Notes: generated by a model from the sequence alone, not told the origin. DNA of 64,000 nucleotides from Diaporthe sp. PMI_573 (GCA_021399435.1 JAJTUP010000064.1:186001-250000), one strand, 5' to 3'; positions 9,723 to 21,435 are shown, counted from the stretch's first letter. Numbers and translations: made by a program.

Positions 9723-12487
9723 TAAATATAAATGAACATTATTAAACCTAATTTTACGTTATAACTTGAACCTTGTTATACTTAAGTGTAAATAGCCACT
9801 GCTCTGGGAAGCACATTTTTCGTATGTGTATGCTTATTTGGAATCCAGATGATGCTTTAATAATGAGGCCGTCAGTGATCCTACTGATGTTACTCTGGAT
9901 AAGGTCATTCCTTTTTAGAGTATTTTCGGACTCCTGTAGAGGCTCCCCTCAAGGCATAGTCACGGGCCACGGTATAGGGAGCTACTGCCTCAGCCTGTAC
10001 ACCAGGGACTAATCTTTTGCTTGTGGGTGTTTTAAGAGTATGCTGGTTTCTAACTTCCGAGGATGTCTGTATTGCCATCTCCTTAAGAATAGAAGGCCAG
10101 GAAGGACTGAACAAAGCACCCTGCCCCATTTCGCTGTAGTCTTAGACTCTATTATAGTGGTCCCATCCGGGTAGACTGTTAAGAGATGGCTCCTGTGTAT
10201 ATTTATCATAGCCTATCTGAGGACTATCTGTACGCTGGTAACCTCCACAAGAAGTTGAGCTGGGAAAATGACATTCCGTGCGCGGACACGTATCGAACCT
10301 CATAGTGAAAGGTACACCTGCTAGACCTGTCAGATCATTCTGAAGATCCTGTTGAGGTCGGCATTATGCGACAAAAGTGGGAGGGGGGCCCTGAAGCTAT
10401 AACTGCGGAGGAAAATGAGGGAACGGGAGGAGCTAGCAGTGGGAGACGTGACCTTTTTATAGAAACGCGACGGGCGTCTTACCACAAGCCTGTCCTTTCT
10501 GCGATGAAGGGAAAGTCCCTTGCCGAGCTAATGTTGCAATTTGTAAGGGTCCGAGTCCGAGCTGAGCTGTTCCACTGGCACGATGACCCCCTCCCCTCAG
10601 CCTTTGCTGAGATACTGCTGAATGTCGTCTCCGTGTTTGGTGGCTCTGATCTCTGATAAATGGAAGACCACGCAAATGATGGCATGGTATACGTCTGGGT
10701 ATGAGAGGACCCTGGGGCGGGTGCACAGAACCGCCGTCGTCCATATTTTGGACAAGACCAGTCAGTAAGTGTATTGCACGCGTCAAGGTTGGTGGCCAAC
10801 GATGCGCTCCAAGGCCATTCCGAGGACGCCCTCGGAGATTTCATCCTAAACCAGACCCCGTAGCTTATGAGGATCGCTCTAGGCAACCAATCGGTGAGGT
10901 AGACTGCTTATTTCTGCGTATATTAAAGCATGGGCAGACCCCTTCCGGGGGCAGGCTCTCCATCTCCTTTCCCACCCTCGAAGTGTCCCACAGCTAAACA
11001 CCACCACAACATTACATATTCCAAGGGAGGGCGGAGATGTTACACCGGTGCGGTAGTGTCTGTTCGATAATGAATCAAGTGTGAGGGAGGCCACGATCTT
11101 TTATGTGGGCCTGCCCTTGAGAAACAGCATACAGGCAGGTCAAGGCGATTGGGAGAGAAAGAGCCGTGATGTGAGGGGCCAGGAAAATGAGTGACGGGTG
11201 GGTGTGTATTATGTTGTCCTCACATAGAATCTCGGCGGTCGAAATATTTTTTTCAACCCCTGCATGTAGGTAGCATTCTGATTGGGAACTTAGGTGGTAG
11301 CTCTGGGTGAGTGCATCGTATTGACCGTGGCAATCCGCAGGATGGGTTGGGAATGTACGATGCAGACGAAAAAGCCTCGGGACGCATGTAAGGCCATCTT
11401 TACTTTTCCACAACAGCACACATAAAAAGGATGGAAGGTAGTAGTTTCGATAGGAGGCTTACGCAACCATTCCGCCCTTCATACGGTGTGACGAAGTACC
11501 AACTACAACACGCCTACTGTTTTGCACTCTTCGTCGCCGGCTATATTCTCTTTATACCTGGCAGTAGTTAGGAGTTTTTTCGCCTTGTTAGAGCTGGGAT
11601 CTATTCAATGTGTCTCTTTAGCGACTAAAAACCCACTGCATGCTAGGGTTTGCTGAGTACCCGGCTCTCTTATTGTCGTTCAAAGTGAAGGCTCTATTCG
11701 CGATCATATCGCTTGGGTTAGGTGTGATTTATACTGTGTTGGGAGTGGATTCAAAATGGAAAATCCTGCCGCCATAGTAGAATGGATGCTAGGGTTTGTT
11801 TGCTCTTTCCTCTGCTCGTTTTGTCGACATCCACCCACGATTGCGGAGAGTCGCAGGATATGCCGGTGCCTCTTTAGGCCAAACGGGACCATTTTGAACT
11901 ATTTGAATTAATAGTCTGAACCTGGTAGGTATATATCACGTATGAGACGCCGAAGTCCAAGGTCACGTCATGTCATGATATAACCCCTCCTAACCCTGTA
12001 AAGTCGAGAACCAGATGCTCAAGTTGGCTGAAGATGTACCGGCCAAGGGTACATGTCACCATGGCAATAATCATGAATGGAAGAAGGGGAGGGCGGGGCA
12101 CGAGAATGATGCAAGGCAAAGTGTACGAAACCTTATTGAAGGGAAGAGGATATCAAGGTACAACGCAAAAGCATCCGATCATCATCAGTAGGAGTCGTCC
12201 TTATCAGCTTCTATATATCTATAGCGAGACAGCTCTCAATAGTAAACACGTAGCATTGCTAATACCCTACGAAGATACCATACAACAGAAGGCCAGCGGC
12301 CAGTGGCTAATGACCGACCTGACCGATAACGGAGTTAAGTAATTCAATCTGGACCTCACCTGGTATAAACAAGTAGAAATAACCTATAAGGAAGAAAGTC
12401 AGTCAGTCGAAAAGCTCACGCGATGGATGCTACAAACAATCTCTCCGATCTACAAGACCCTTTTGGTATATGCTGTGAACGGCTGTG
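9723..12487. other. Long region without a supported gene
   Basis: Several frames of 60-135 aa occur, but none has a recognisable domain and they overlap in shadowing frames. Around 10622-10750 a + frame reads smoothly and meets a GTAAGT donor-like site near 10763, and 9905-10209 (-) has two adjoining frames that could be one broken gene. I do not recognise either. The last few hundred bases should include the promoter of the next gene. Confidence 0.4.
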
Positions 12488-13445
12488 ATGCCAGTCCGAA
12501 ACCAAGCGTAAGTTGTCAAACCAAGATCAGCGTGCAGATGACCGCTAACTCGGATGGTCCAGCTCGGCCGCTGCTCGACCCCGCACACGCGCTACTGCGG
12601 GTAAACAGCGCTCAGGCAGGGAGTCTCAAACTGTCGCTCAACGCCAGCGACAACACACAAGAAGGTCTGCCCAGGAAGAGCTGCTGGAAACGCAGTCCGA
12701 CCCGGACAAGATTCTTCGTAGGCCTAGAGGGAAGAGAGCCAGCGTGCCTAAAGTCTCAGACAATCACGACAGACTGGCTCTAGAGTGTGTCGGCCCTCGT
12801 GCCCCTAGCCTCAGAAACCCATCGGAGAGAACCGCCAACTATCAGGCCGCAGACTCCCAAGACAGCACTTGCTCTGTCGAAGAGGATCCCCTAGGATTTT
12901 GGTACAGGAATGTCGGATACCTAATCGCCTTGGATGAATCTGCAATCGACGTTTTGGAGCAGGTCTTGCCGCTATCAACCATGTCTACCATCAAGCGAAA
13001 ACTCCATAAAACGAAAGGAGATCGTGCCATGGGACTCAGTGACAGGAACGTGCATTTAGATCCGTGTCTGCCAACTGACCCCTTCCTGATCGTGTTCCAA
13101 AATATGAAGCGCCTCCAGGAATCTAGCTCTAGCGTCTTCCTGCCGGAACTACACGAAAATGTCACCAAATACCATGTCGACGAATGGAGGCTAGATCTCG
13201 AGAAGGCTATCAAAGACGAGCTTGAGGCGACTTTCCAGCGGACTGTAATGATGTCTATGCTGGACCGATTTCGACTCATGTACAATCTGAAGGATGGCGA
13301 TCAATCCGTCCTGGATTTTGCCGTTGAGAGCACCTGGAACTGCCCCTTTATGCCAACAAGGGCCCTGAAGAAAGACAAGCCGGATCGCCAACGCGTGCTT
13401 TCGCGTCCCAGACCTGATATATCTTGTGGCGGTTGTCACCACTAG
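12488..13445 (+). CDS. Hypothetical protein, possibly a decayed bZIP-type regulator
   Basis: Model: exon 1 12488-12507, a 55-nt intron (12508-12562; donor GTAAGT, GCTAAC branch, CCAG acceptor) and exon 2 12563-13445, giving 300 aa. The N-terminal half is Arg/Gln-rich (QTVAQRQRQHTRRS). The C-terminal half has DPLGFWYRNVGYLIALDES, EWRLDLEKAIKDELEATF and WNCPFMPTRAL, a style seen in C-terminal regions of fungal regulators. An alternative reading upstream is notable: from ATG 12424 another frame gives MDATNNLSDLQDPFG, then a stop, then RKLSNQDQRADDR, which resembles a bZIP basic region. The gene may therefore be a frameshifted bZIP whose N-terminus is broken, and the short exon 1 may be wrong. 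I do not recognise the family with certainty. Confidence 0.45.
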
Positions 13446-13984
13446 ACGGGCTGACACCACCACAAGGTGCTGGCAGGGGCTGGTCCCTGCCACAGGCACG
13501 GACCACGGTTATTAAACTTCTCCAACGCGTCGCACATCGCGAGTTTCTTTTCTTTCTTCTTCTCTCCTTAAGCTTAGAATCTTCGTACGTAGTGCCAATA
13601 CAACAGCTTCCATGCTGGACATTGCTGGCCGTTACACTATTCTAAGCTTCAAACTTATCGCTGTCTAGCGATCAATAAATAAGGCACCTCTCCAATCAAA
13701 CCTTACGCCGAGTACAGGCGGCAGGAAAGAATCGCACGAATCGAACCGAGATCGAGGACGCATCGACTGATGCCTATTAAGAAGACATACCCGCCAGCAA
13801 GTCGCAGATCACACCGTCTCGCGCCCGAAGAGACACCTGTGTTATGCCACACAACATCACATGGCACGTGCATGGAGTTGATGTTGACATGACGTCCAAA
13901 CCTCGCGTGATGTTGATCAACATGGCCATCGTGTGATGTGTATGTGTACAATGTTGATTTCGTTGACATCACCCCTGCAGTAGC
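13446..13984. repeat. Probable subterminal region of hAT remnant
   Basis: Between 13860 and 13970 the motif ATGTTGAT/GTTGACAT recurs several times in both orientations, directly next to the 3' end of a hAT transposase fragment. Clustered short repeats like this are common in subterminal regions of hAT elements. No terminal inverted repeat or 8-bp target duplication could be paired because the other end is missing. The interval 13446-13850 holds nothing recognisable. Confidence 0.4.
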
Positions 13985-14705
13985 CTAAGCCTCATCCTCC
14001 ATTTCAGTTTCGTCAATTTTAAACCCAATTGCAACATCCCCCAAGCCCCCTGTAGTAAACTCCTCGGCCTCTTCGTCGCTCTCCACCACTGTATGGCCAT
14101 TTAACCATGCTGTGGCCTTCATCTTCATGGTTTCGTCGTTATTACAACTCTGTAGATTTACTAGTTCCTCCTCCTCCTGAATTGATAGCAGCAAGGGGTC
14201 AATTTGTTGGATCAGGCCTGCGCGATACCAAGATCGAAGTACCTGACATATGCTCACGATTTCTGCATCGAGAACTGTCCTATGTGGCGAGACCATTCTG
14301 CCAGATGCTGAGAATAGCCTCTCACACTCTGCAGACATGGCCTGGACCGTGAGAAAATCAAGAGCCATCCGAGATAGACGGGGATATCTATGTCGCCTCT
14401 CATGCCAGTATGCAACGGGATCTTGGGTCTCGACATGCTCGCTGTCATTAGCACACCAAGACTCGTACTTGTTGCCAGAAATTCGTCGATTCTGCTTCTG
14501 GGGCTGCTTTCGACTGTCGTTATGGTCAAACGGGTCGAAAAACTTGCGCCTTTTTGGAGGTGGCGCTTTCTCGCCGTTATAATCATCAGCTACAACGAGA
14601 TCTAAATAGTTTTGCTGCCAAACTGCCTTTACCATGGTCTTTGCCGTCGAAATCCAAGTCGGAGTCTGCTCCCATTGCTGCTCAAACCATGTGTGACCAA
14701 ATTGA
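13985..14705 (-). pseudogene. hAT transposase, C-terminal fragment
   Basis: The minus frame upstream of the annotated Met stays open to about 14705 and reads HTWFEQQWEQTPTWISTA, then KTMVKAVWQQNYLDL. It ends with the hAT dimerisation region: DPVAYWHERRHRYPRLSRM, ALDFLTVQAMSAECERLFS, SASGRMVSPHRTVLDAEI. This is the C-terminal ~240 aa of a transposase that is normally 600-800 aa. The BED finger and most of the RNase H-like catalytic core are absent, and a TAA closes the frame on the 5' side. It is related to, but clearly diverged from, the hAT copy at 52647-53880. A dead element fragment. Confidence 0.85.
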
Positions 14706-15500
14706 CATTAAGAATAAATAATAAAAAAAGAAAAAAAGTCTTCATCGAGAACTTGTCTATCCTGGGGATCTCCTTGTTGACTGGAGCGAAATAACTAAGT
14801 TGGTTACGGCCACTGCCTCATTTCCTAATTTAAGAATCCATATTTAAAACGGTATATTACTGAAACTGACACTCAACGATGCAAAGTTGACGTTCTTTAA
14901 TCCTCGGACAGACCTTGTAATATAAAAAGGTAACTGAAATTCCACATTGTATATCGAAATTTAAACCTTGGAAATCTTTTTATTCTAGATAAATAAATCG
15001 AAGATCCTTGCGCTCGTACCATTCGCGAGAGTAAGGACGTGTTCTGTGTTCGCGGGTCTATATGTCCGTACAAGGTTTTCTCGCTTCCGCAGGCCGTTCC
15101 TTGGCGACACCATAAGTAGACTGCCCTCATCTTACAAGAGACGCGACAAACAAAGCGTCGAACAGCTGAATCAGGATGTAGTGGCTCTTCTCGCCTGCTA
15201 AGTTGATCTCTAGGCAGGTCCCTGAATCCCTCTCCGAGAGAAAACAAATGAAGATTACGTGCGCCGCTCCGCTCCGCCAGAATGCGGCTCATGTGTGCTT
15301 TCCATTAGCCGCCTCGCGCCCGGTGTTATCCTGATCCTCGTCCCGCGCGTGGTTTGTTCGCATGGATAACCCGATCTGGCCAACGGCTTGCTCGGCAGTG
15401 TCCCTTTTTGATTAATCCTGTGCAGCTTGGGGCCAACGCATGCTGTCGATCCGACCGAAATTCCAATATCTTAATTCTAATTTAGCCCGAGCGCAATGCC
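14706..15500. other. No gene recognised
   Basis: A minus frame at 14897-15292 (131 aa, starting MSRILAERSGARNLHLFSL) has no family signature and the DNA is AT-rich at its 3' end. Nothing else is supported. Confidence 0.4.
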
Positions 15501-16289
15501 TTATATAAAGATAAAGACAGTAGAATTGGTGACCATCAGGTACTCCCACCTCTTGCGCACGGTGGTATAGCCAAAGTCGTAGGAGCCGCCGTGGCCGACC
15601 ATGTACTCGGAGACCAGCTTCCACGGGACGTTGTCGCGGGTGATCTCGACGTCCTTGGTGAGTTTGATCACGCCGCGCTTGAGCAGCTTGTCCTGTTTTG
15701 TTGGAGGAAAGAGGTTAGTTCTTGCATGGAAAACAAAGCTGGGTGGTGCCGCAAAGTGAGTAGCTGGTAGAGCGTGGCCGATGAATAACTAGCAGCCACA
15801 AATTGCTACGAGGGGCAGGAACTTGAACACTCACATCAATCTCCTGAAACTCAGGCTTCCGCACGCTGGCCTCCTTGGGCTTGGTCAGAGTGCGGAAGCG
15901 GCCCCGCAGCGTTGACTCGGCCTCGGTGAAGCCGCCCTGCTTGCGGATCTCCTTGTACGTCATGCCCAACCGCTTGGACCGCACCAGGTAGTCATCTCTC
16001 TCGGAGTGGGGCGGAGAGGTGGTCCTGGAGGTTGATGCCCCCACGGCAGTGGCGCTGGGGTCGGCAACGCTCGTACCTGTGCTGGACTTGGAAGACGATG
16101 GCGATGCTTCTAATGTGAGGCTAGATGTGAGGCTTGTAGCGAGGCTTGCTGCTGGCTCGGTGGCAGCGTATGAGAATTCAGATGGCTGATGTGCACCTGT
16201 TGGCTATCTTGCTCGTCGGGATGTGGTGGGACTCTATCGACATCCTGGGGTGGATTGTAAACCTCGCAATCGACGAAGTGCAGATTCCA
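15501..16289 (-). pseudogene. Conserved fungal Myb/SANT-like protein gene, frameshifted
   Basis: Exon 1 ends in a clear conserved block: DDYLVRSKRLGMTYKEIRK, then GGFTEAESTLRGRFRTLTK and FQEID. A 142-nt intron (15834-15693, GTGAGT...ACAG) leads to exon 2 (15692-15501), which reads DKLLKRGVIKLTK, VPWKLVSEYMVGHGG and TTVRKRWEYL. This is the two-part pattern of a fungal-specific HTH/Myb-like protein. Upstream, the natural-looking N-terminal text (NPPQDVDRVPPHPDEQDSQQ and HLNSHTLPPSQQQ) lies in another frame. The switch falls at about 16110-16145 within a short GTGAGGCT-type repeat, and no in-frame ATG serves the conserved block. I infer a one-base loss (or two-base gain) and also a missing start. 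A sequencing error at the repeat is the alternative. Confidence 0.6.
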
Positions 16290-16793
16290 TTACTCGCACA
16301 TATTCAACTCTTATTTGTACTTCCAAATATTGCAGGATAATAGAAAAAAGAAAAAGGTAAGGGGCTGTCGCAGGATGAAAGTCGCCATCACGGGCTGGGA
16401 CAGGGGATTTGCACTTGGGGGCCCCCAAGAGACAGATCGTGTCTTTCCCGTGCTCTTCTTCGACGACACACCTGGTGAGCCGGGTAATTTCACCTTTTGG
16501 GTTTGTGCGCTTTTTCAAAAGGTGCATAGTTCAAGTGGGAGGGAAGCGTGAGAGTGCGGAGGGTCATTTATCATTCTGGGATCCCGATAGAATATTGAAA
16601 TAAACATAGTAGAGTCGCGAGCATATACAGTAAAATGTGAGAATAGAGCGCGTGTCTTTGCAGTGACAGGCACGCAGAGGCATACGCACAATGTTATAAG
16701 TGGATTGCTCCATTTTCATACCCACTGGGGCGTAATTCCTATCGAGGTGGAATTAGCAGCCGAGAAGAGCCACTACATCTTGATTCAATTATT
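16290..16793. other. No gene recognised
   Basis: Overlapping 60-97 aa frames on both strands have no domain features and shadow each other. Probably the former upstream region of the Myb-like gene. Confidence 0.35.
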
Positions 16794-16870
16794 TGTTCCC
16801 ACTATAGGAAGGTTCAGGAGTCGCTGGTAAAGGTTTGTTCAAGATGTTATTGCGCGTGGCTGGGACCTGG
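16794..16870 (+). repeat. Direct repeat, copy 1 (coding-derived)
   Basis: About 75 bp beginning CCCACTATAGGAAGGTT is repeated with ~85% identity (by eye) at 17598-17672 in the same orientation. In both copies one frame reads TIGRFR..., a TAA, then FVQDVIAR followed by W, so the repeat appears to derive from a protein-coding exon and both copies share the stop. Confidence 0.7.
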
Positions 16871-16955
16871 TATTTGCCGTTATGTTGATTATTCTTATTC
16901 AATCTATACAAGTAAATGTGTTCTAGTATACCAATGATAATGGCAATTAAAAAGA

Positions 16956-17228
16956 TTGGCCCCATATGATCAAGACTATCGTAGATTGCTGCAAATCTGC
17001 AGGGAATCTCGCGGTATCGCACTCCAACACGGTTCCATTATTTTCAGCGACGACTATGGTGCTGGAACTTGGTGGAACTCCGATCTAGACGTCCTCGGAT
17101 TCGACCACGCATGGGAGTTTGACCAGCATCCACAGGCGCTTGCAGGCCTGAGTGGTCTTGATAGAGTTAAACATGTTGCAGTCGACGAAAGACAGGCCCG
17201 GTACTTTGGTTACGAGGCACAGACATAA
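16956..17228 (+). pseudogene. 2EXR-like protein fragment
   Basis: A 90-residue open frame without an ATG reads YRRLLQICRESRGIALQHG, then IIFSDDYGAGTWWNSDLDV and HPQALAGLSGLDRVKHVAV. The QICRESR motif followed by a strand-rich segment is the style of fungal 2EXR-domain proteins, which are usually 200-350 aa with unknown function. Both the N-terminal EXR motif and the C-terminal half are missing, and the frame closes at TAA 17226-17228. Treated as an orphan exon or relic. It lies between the two copies of the 75-bp direct repeat. Confidence 0.5.
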
Positions 17229-17307
17229 CAGTTACCATATTAGCCAGAATAACCAAATTATAATATAAAGAGAGGAAAGCATAAAATGAGCTTTAACGCC
17301 TAACCTA

Positions 17308-17535
17308 TTAGGCCGGTTTTTCGTACTTCTTCCTACGGTAAGCCCACGCAATACGTTCCTCCTGATTTCGCAGTGCCAATTCAGCCCAACGGGCACAGGC
17401 CGAGCAGTGCTCATCGCGCGCATGCAACTCTGTCCAACTCTGAGAGCAGTGATAGTGAGTGCTCCCTGCGCATGGATCATAACGGTATGTGTTGTGCCCG
17501 CAACGGCGGTTGTTAATGATTATAAGCAAGCACAC
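17308..17535 (-). CDS. Cys/His-rich small protein exon
   Basis: The minus frame reads RRCGHNTYRYDPC, THYHCSQSWTELHARDEHC and SACARWAELALRNQEER, ending AYRRKKYEKPA. Cys and His spacing (CGH...C...HYHC...C..C) looks like a small zinc-binding fold, and the basic helical tail is typical of short conserved fungal proteins. The frame begins at a GTG with no nearby ATG, so the true first exon is either upstream and unrecognised or lost. I cannot name the family. It overlaps no other supported gene. Confidence 0.4.
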   Translation of the reverse strand: MCLLIIINNRRCGHNTYRYDPCAGSTHYHCSQSWTELHARDEHCSACARWAELALRNQEERIAWAYRRKKYEKPA

Positions 17536-17597
17536 GGGGATTTAGTTGGAGAATAACGGCGTTTAACCCTATCCTCTTATCCACGCCGATTTTGATT

Positions 17598-17861
17598 CCC
17601 ACTATAGGAAGGTTTAGGGGTTACCGGTAAAGCTTTGTTCAAGATGTTATTGCCCGGGACTGGCACCTTAGTCGTATCAAGGCTTTATCGCACCCAGAAA
17701 TCCAAGAGGATAAGGAGAGACGCCGAGCTGAAAGAGAGCCGGTTTCTGACGATGACATGCCCAAGTCTGGGCGAGATATCATGGACCTTGCTGGCCCTAA
17801 CGCCACTGCGGCGGATCGATCCAAGTTCAAGAAGATAGGCCTTGCATATAATGCCAAATAA
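17598..17861 (+). pseudogene. Orphan exon containing direct repeat copy 2
   Basis: After the repeated segment (17598-17672), one frame reads from 17640 as QDVIARDWHLSRIKALSHPE, then RRRAEREPVSDDDMPKSG, ADRSKFKKIGLAYNAK and a stop at 17861. It is charged, helical and well formed, with 74 codons and no start codon. A TAA lies immediately before FVQD, as in copy 1. I do not recognise the family. Probably the 3' exon of a lost gene. Confidence 0.45.
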
Positions 17862-18539
17862 CCGATTTAAAGAAGAGATTCAGAGCTTCGATTTGATACA
17901 GTCATTGTTTACGTATGATCGGAATTGACTTGTTGATTGCTTCATGAAGTCAGAGTGTTTTTGCGGGTGTTCTCCAAATTTGGCTGTGCCGGATGGTAGG
18001 GTATGCCAGATCGTGGGGGGCTATAGTGTCAAGATCATGTTCAAGAAATCTAACACATCATAGTAACCCATAAAGAACGCAACCGGAACCCTGAAGCTCG
18101 CAGATTATGTTTTCTACCATTTGCCAGGACCACAGAATCTTGTGTAATCATGCCAAATTCAGATAATGGAGGCCTGGAGAGCCCTGCTCAATCCTGTCCG
18201 ACGAGACATGATCCACCTACGGAGCCCTTGAGCGGCGCTTTGGCAGCACTGTCCAAGGTTAAAAGCAGAAACGATCGAGAGAACATGGAAGCGCGGGATG
18301 GAAGGAGTATATGCTTCTGCAGTAGTGGGGTAGTGGGGAAGGAAATATGTATCCCTGCCAGTTGGAGCACCGCGCTTTAAAAGCTCTGCCCCGTCCTTTA
18401 CCCCATTACGCCCTCTCACGCTCATCGTTATACTGCGAAATCCATCGAGCTCTCTTTTTTGCTTCCCTTCGAGCCTTCTGTGCACGCCCATTTCGCATAT
18501 CGATCCGGAAGCAACAACGGTCTTCTTGTTTATAATAGG
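17862..18539. other. No gene recognised
   Basis: Small frames on both strands around 18150-18490 mirror each other and have no domain features. Confidence 0.4.
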
Positions 18540-18559
18540 TTAGCAAACATGATTAAATT

Positions 18560-18965
18560 CATGTTTTGCACTATCGCTATTACCCTTTCTACACGACGTC
18601 GATCGACTAATGTCATCCTCCACGGAACCGTGGTGGATTTGCTGCTCCGTAGGTGTCACCATACTTCTACACGGACAAAAGCTAATAGTTGCGTAGTGTT
18701 GGCACCGAAATTCTCCAGCAAGTGAAAAGTGCGACAACAGGAACAGGAACTGTGGGTTGGAAAGATGTGATAAATGTACCCCGGTTGATAAAGACGGGAA
18801 GCCCATAAACAAACGCACTGGATAATGATCAAGATCTGCGCACCTCTTGCAACCTGTGAGCCGACTCTTCTTGCTAGCTGCTCGAGAAAATGCAAAGCCT
18901 TCAATATTTCTGATGAAGAGAATGCCGTGTGCCTTCACAGAGCTCAGGTCGATGGCTTGAAGTCG
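18560..18965 (-). pseudogene. Fragment of an unknown gene shared with 30.7-31.1 kb
   Basis: Minus frame text LQAIDLSSVKAHGILFIR, then NIEGFAFSRAASKKSRLTG corresponds closely to LQTIDLNFVKAHGILFIR in the frame at 30657-31055. The two are therefore remnants of one family. The family itself is not recognised. The downstream part here (CKRCADLDHYPV) does not follow the other copy, so the fragment is truncated or diverged. Confidence 0.45.
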
Positions 18966-21435
18966 TCTTTACGATGAGCCCGACTTTCGGGTTTTCCCAG
19001 TACAGTTGCAGTGGTGGGGCACACGGCTGCAAACACCCGCGCTCAACCGTGTAAGAATCCATAGACACTGCTCCGGGTATATTTCTCTTGGTGTGACACG
19101 TGCTTATGTACCTTTCATCAATGGCAGTACCCGGAATAGTCGGTTGGCTCAGATTTGCGAATCTTACTTATTCACGCAGCCTGGCCGTGCACAGATTGTG
19201 AATGACCCTTCAGACTTTGAGTGCCCTCCTGGCACCATGGAATGCATTCATTGAAGTCCACAAAACTCATTTTGTAAGTTGTCTCGAATACTAAGAAGGC
19301 GGATATTCGCACACCCAAAATCGGATTCGGCGCACCCATTTCTGACTAATCATGCCCCAGTGCTCGAATTTTCCGTTGGACGAAACAATCCATTTTGAGG
19401 AAGCAGCGGGAAGAACCATTGTTAGATATTTTTATTGGTTAGCTTTAACAGCGTAGTTTAAGACTGGCATAATCAACTCACCCGTAACGTGAGGTTTCTT
19501 GAGTGGTCTTTCAAAGTTGTCTTTCAAAGTTGCGTCTGCCCGATCGACGCTCTGTCATAGGTTGATGCCGCATCTCCAGTCCAACCATCCTGAGCTGGAC
19601 GGCATGCATTGAAACGTCCTTCTGCATCGACGCAGGAGGGTGTTCTTGCGGAAAACTGAGATCGTGCAGGCATTGAACAGACTCCTCCAGTTTCCCGGTC
19701 TTGGCAACATGACCAGCCATGGGCATCCAGACCGCGAACTGCCTGAAATTAGCGATAGCGTTTGCTGGGAAAGCATCGCTGACCTTCGAACATATCAACA
19801 ACGCGACTGAGCTTCAGGAGCAGAGGATGGGAGCCAGCCCAGGGAAAAGGAGGAAAATTCGAAGCTATCGTATTTTTGATGGCTAGAAATCGAATATTTT
19901 CAGAGATCAGTAATCACGGGGTTGTCGTGAGCGATGAGATCTACAGGACATGCATTGAGAACAAGAAAAGACGAGGTGGTGGGAAAAGAAGGCGGGAGAT
20001 TGTAGTCGACACAATAAATTCCGTCCCGTGGCTTCTGCGTACGAGCAATGGTCGCGGCACGTGTCCGTAAGGTACGCATCTCCCTGAAGAAGGCAGACCG
20101 GCTCTCTCTGTCAAGAAGCCACCGCGCTAAATTGTGCATAGCAACGCGCTTAGCCCTGTCACTCCGATATTTTACACATTGTACATACCGCAGGTTGCAC
20201 CGCTCATGAGTCCCTCTGCGGTCACGCACGTGGCGTGAGAATGCGGCTCCGCATATGAGTGTCCCGGATTATAACTGTCGAGAAAGTCTCATATCAGACA
20301 GAACAGTAGATGGGTTCCAAATGCACCGAGCACAAATGCTCTCTTACATCATCTATGCTCTGGAGACAATGCTTCGTCAAACAGCTCAGATACCCAGTGT
20401 CGTTGTGTGGGGCTCGAGTGTTTCTGACGGACGTACCGGGCCACCATGCCACGCAGCTCTTGCGACCGCTTAAAAACGGCCCCTCGAGGCAGACAAAAAC
20501 ACTTATCAGTACGGATTTGACTGCTAAGGGCATTGGTGCCACTAGATTCTAGCGATTCGGCGGTCTTTTGATGGTTGTCCCTAATAAATCGACGTCCAAG
20601 TGCCCTATACTTAATACTGGCCAGAGCTTGTTCCTATTAACACGCCGCCTGGGGCTCGCCACTGGCCGTCTCAAACGGCTGTTCGAGCTTGTAAACCCCG
20701 CGAAGGACGTTGTGCCACCTATTGGCCGTGCCGACTTGTCAAGCTCCACAGCCTCTACCGCTTGGACAGCAGTTTAATCTCGATTTCGGGAATTCTCCCA
20801 GGAAACGATGAACAGACTTGAATACATTTTGCGGCATATGTCAACGATGTGGACATGCTCGTTGCGCCGAACTGCCATGCCAGAGCTATAACGGGAGACT
20901 GAATAGTAGGGTTGCCATCGGCGAGAACGCCAGATTCATTACTTCATACCTGGATAGCATTGAGGTGTCGAAGCTCTGCGTCACATTCCAGGCAACCACT
21001 TTGCTCTCTGCCGCCCTGAAGATAGAAAAGGTCGACGTACAGCCTTCTGCCTGCTGATACAGAACCTTCGCTTACAACCGCAGCGTCCCCGAGTCAGTGC
21101 TTGTAATGTTCCGCCTCTTCGCACATTTGAAAATAGTCTGCCCTGGATCCTGAACGTTCAGCTGACTGGAGGCGGTGATTTTGGTTTCTTGAACAACTCC
21201 GTGCTTTACAAGTGGAGCAGTCTTCTATCGTCGTCTGCCAATCCATTCTTGTATAAGATCGTGTTAGGGATCTAAGACCGATACATTAGAGGTGACCACG
21301 CCGAATGTGTGAAACTTGTACTCAGATGGCGGGTAAACTTACCTGGTCGTTCCATAGGTCCCCAATCTGGAGAGCATCACCGAGGTCAGAGGGAGAACAC
21401 TCTCTGATGTTGGCTTCGACGTTGGGTGGTGCTGG
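18966..21435. other. Gene-poor stretch with one TIR-like sequence
   Basis: No gene is supported. 19299-19370 contains text (GGATATTCGCACACCC, then TGACTAATCATG) that matches the terminal-repeat family described at 34891. A minus frame at 19511-19801 (96 aa) and a Cys-containing + frame at 20818-21057 (CGICQRCGHARC) are open but unrecognised. Confidence 0.4.

Noticed and set aside
10366..10886. Overlapping 96-135 aa frames on both strands
   Set aside because: Mutual shadows without domain text; no consistent splice model found.
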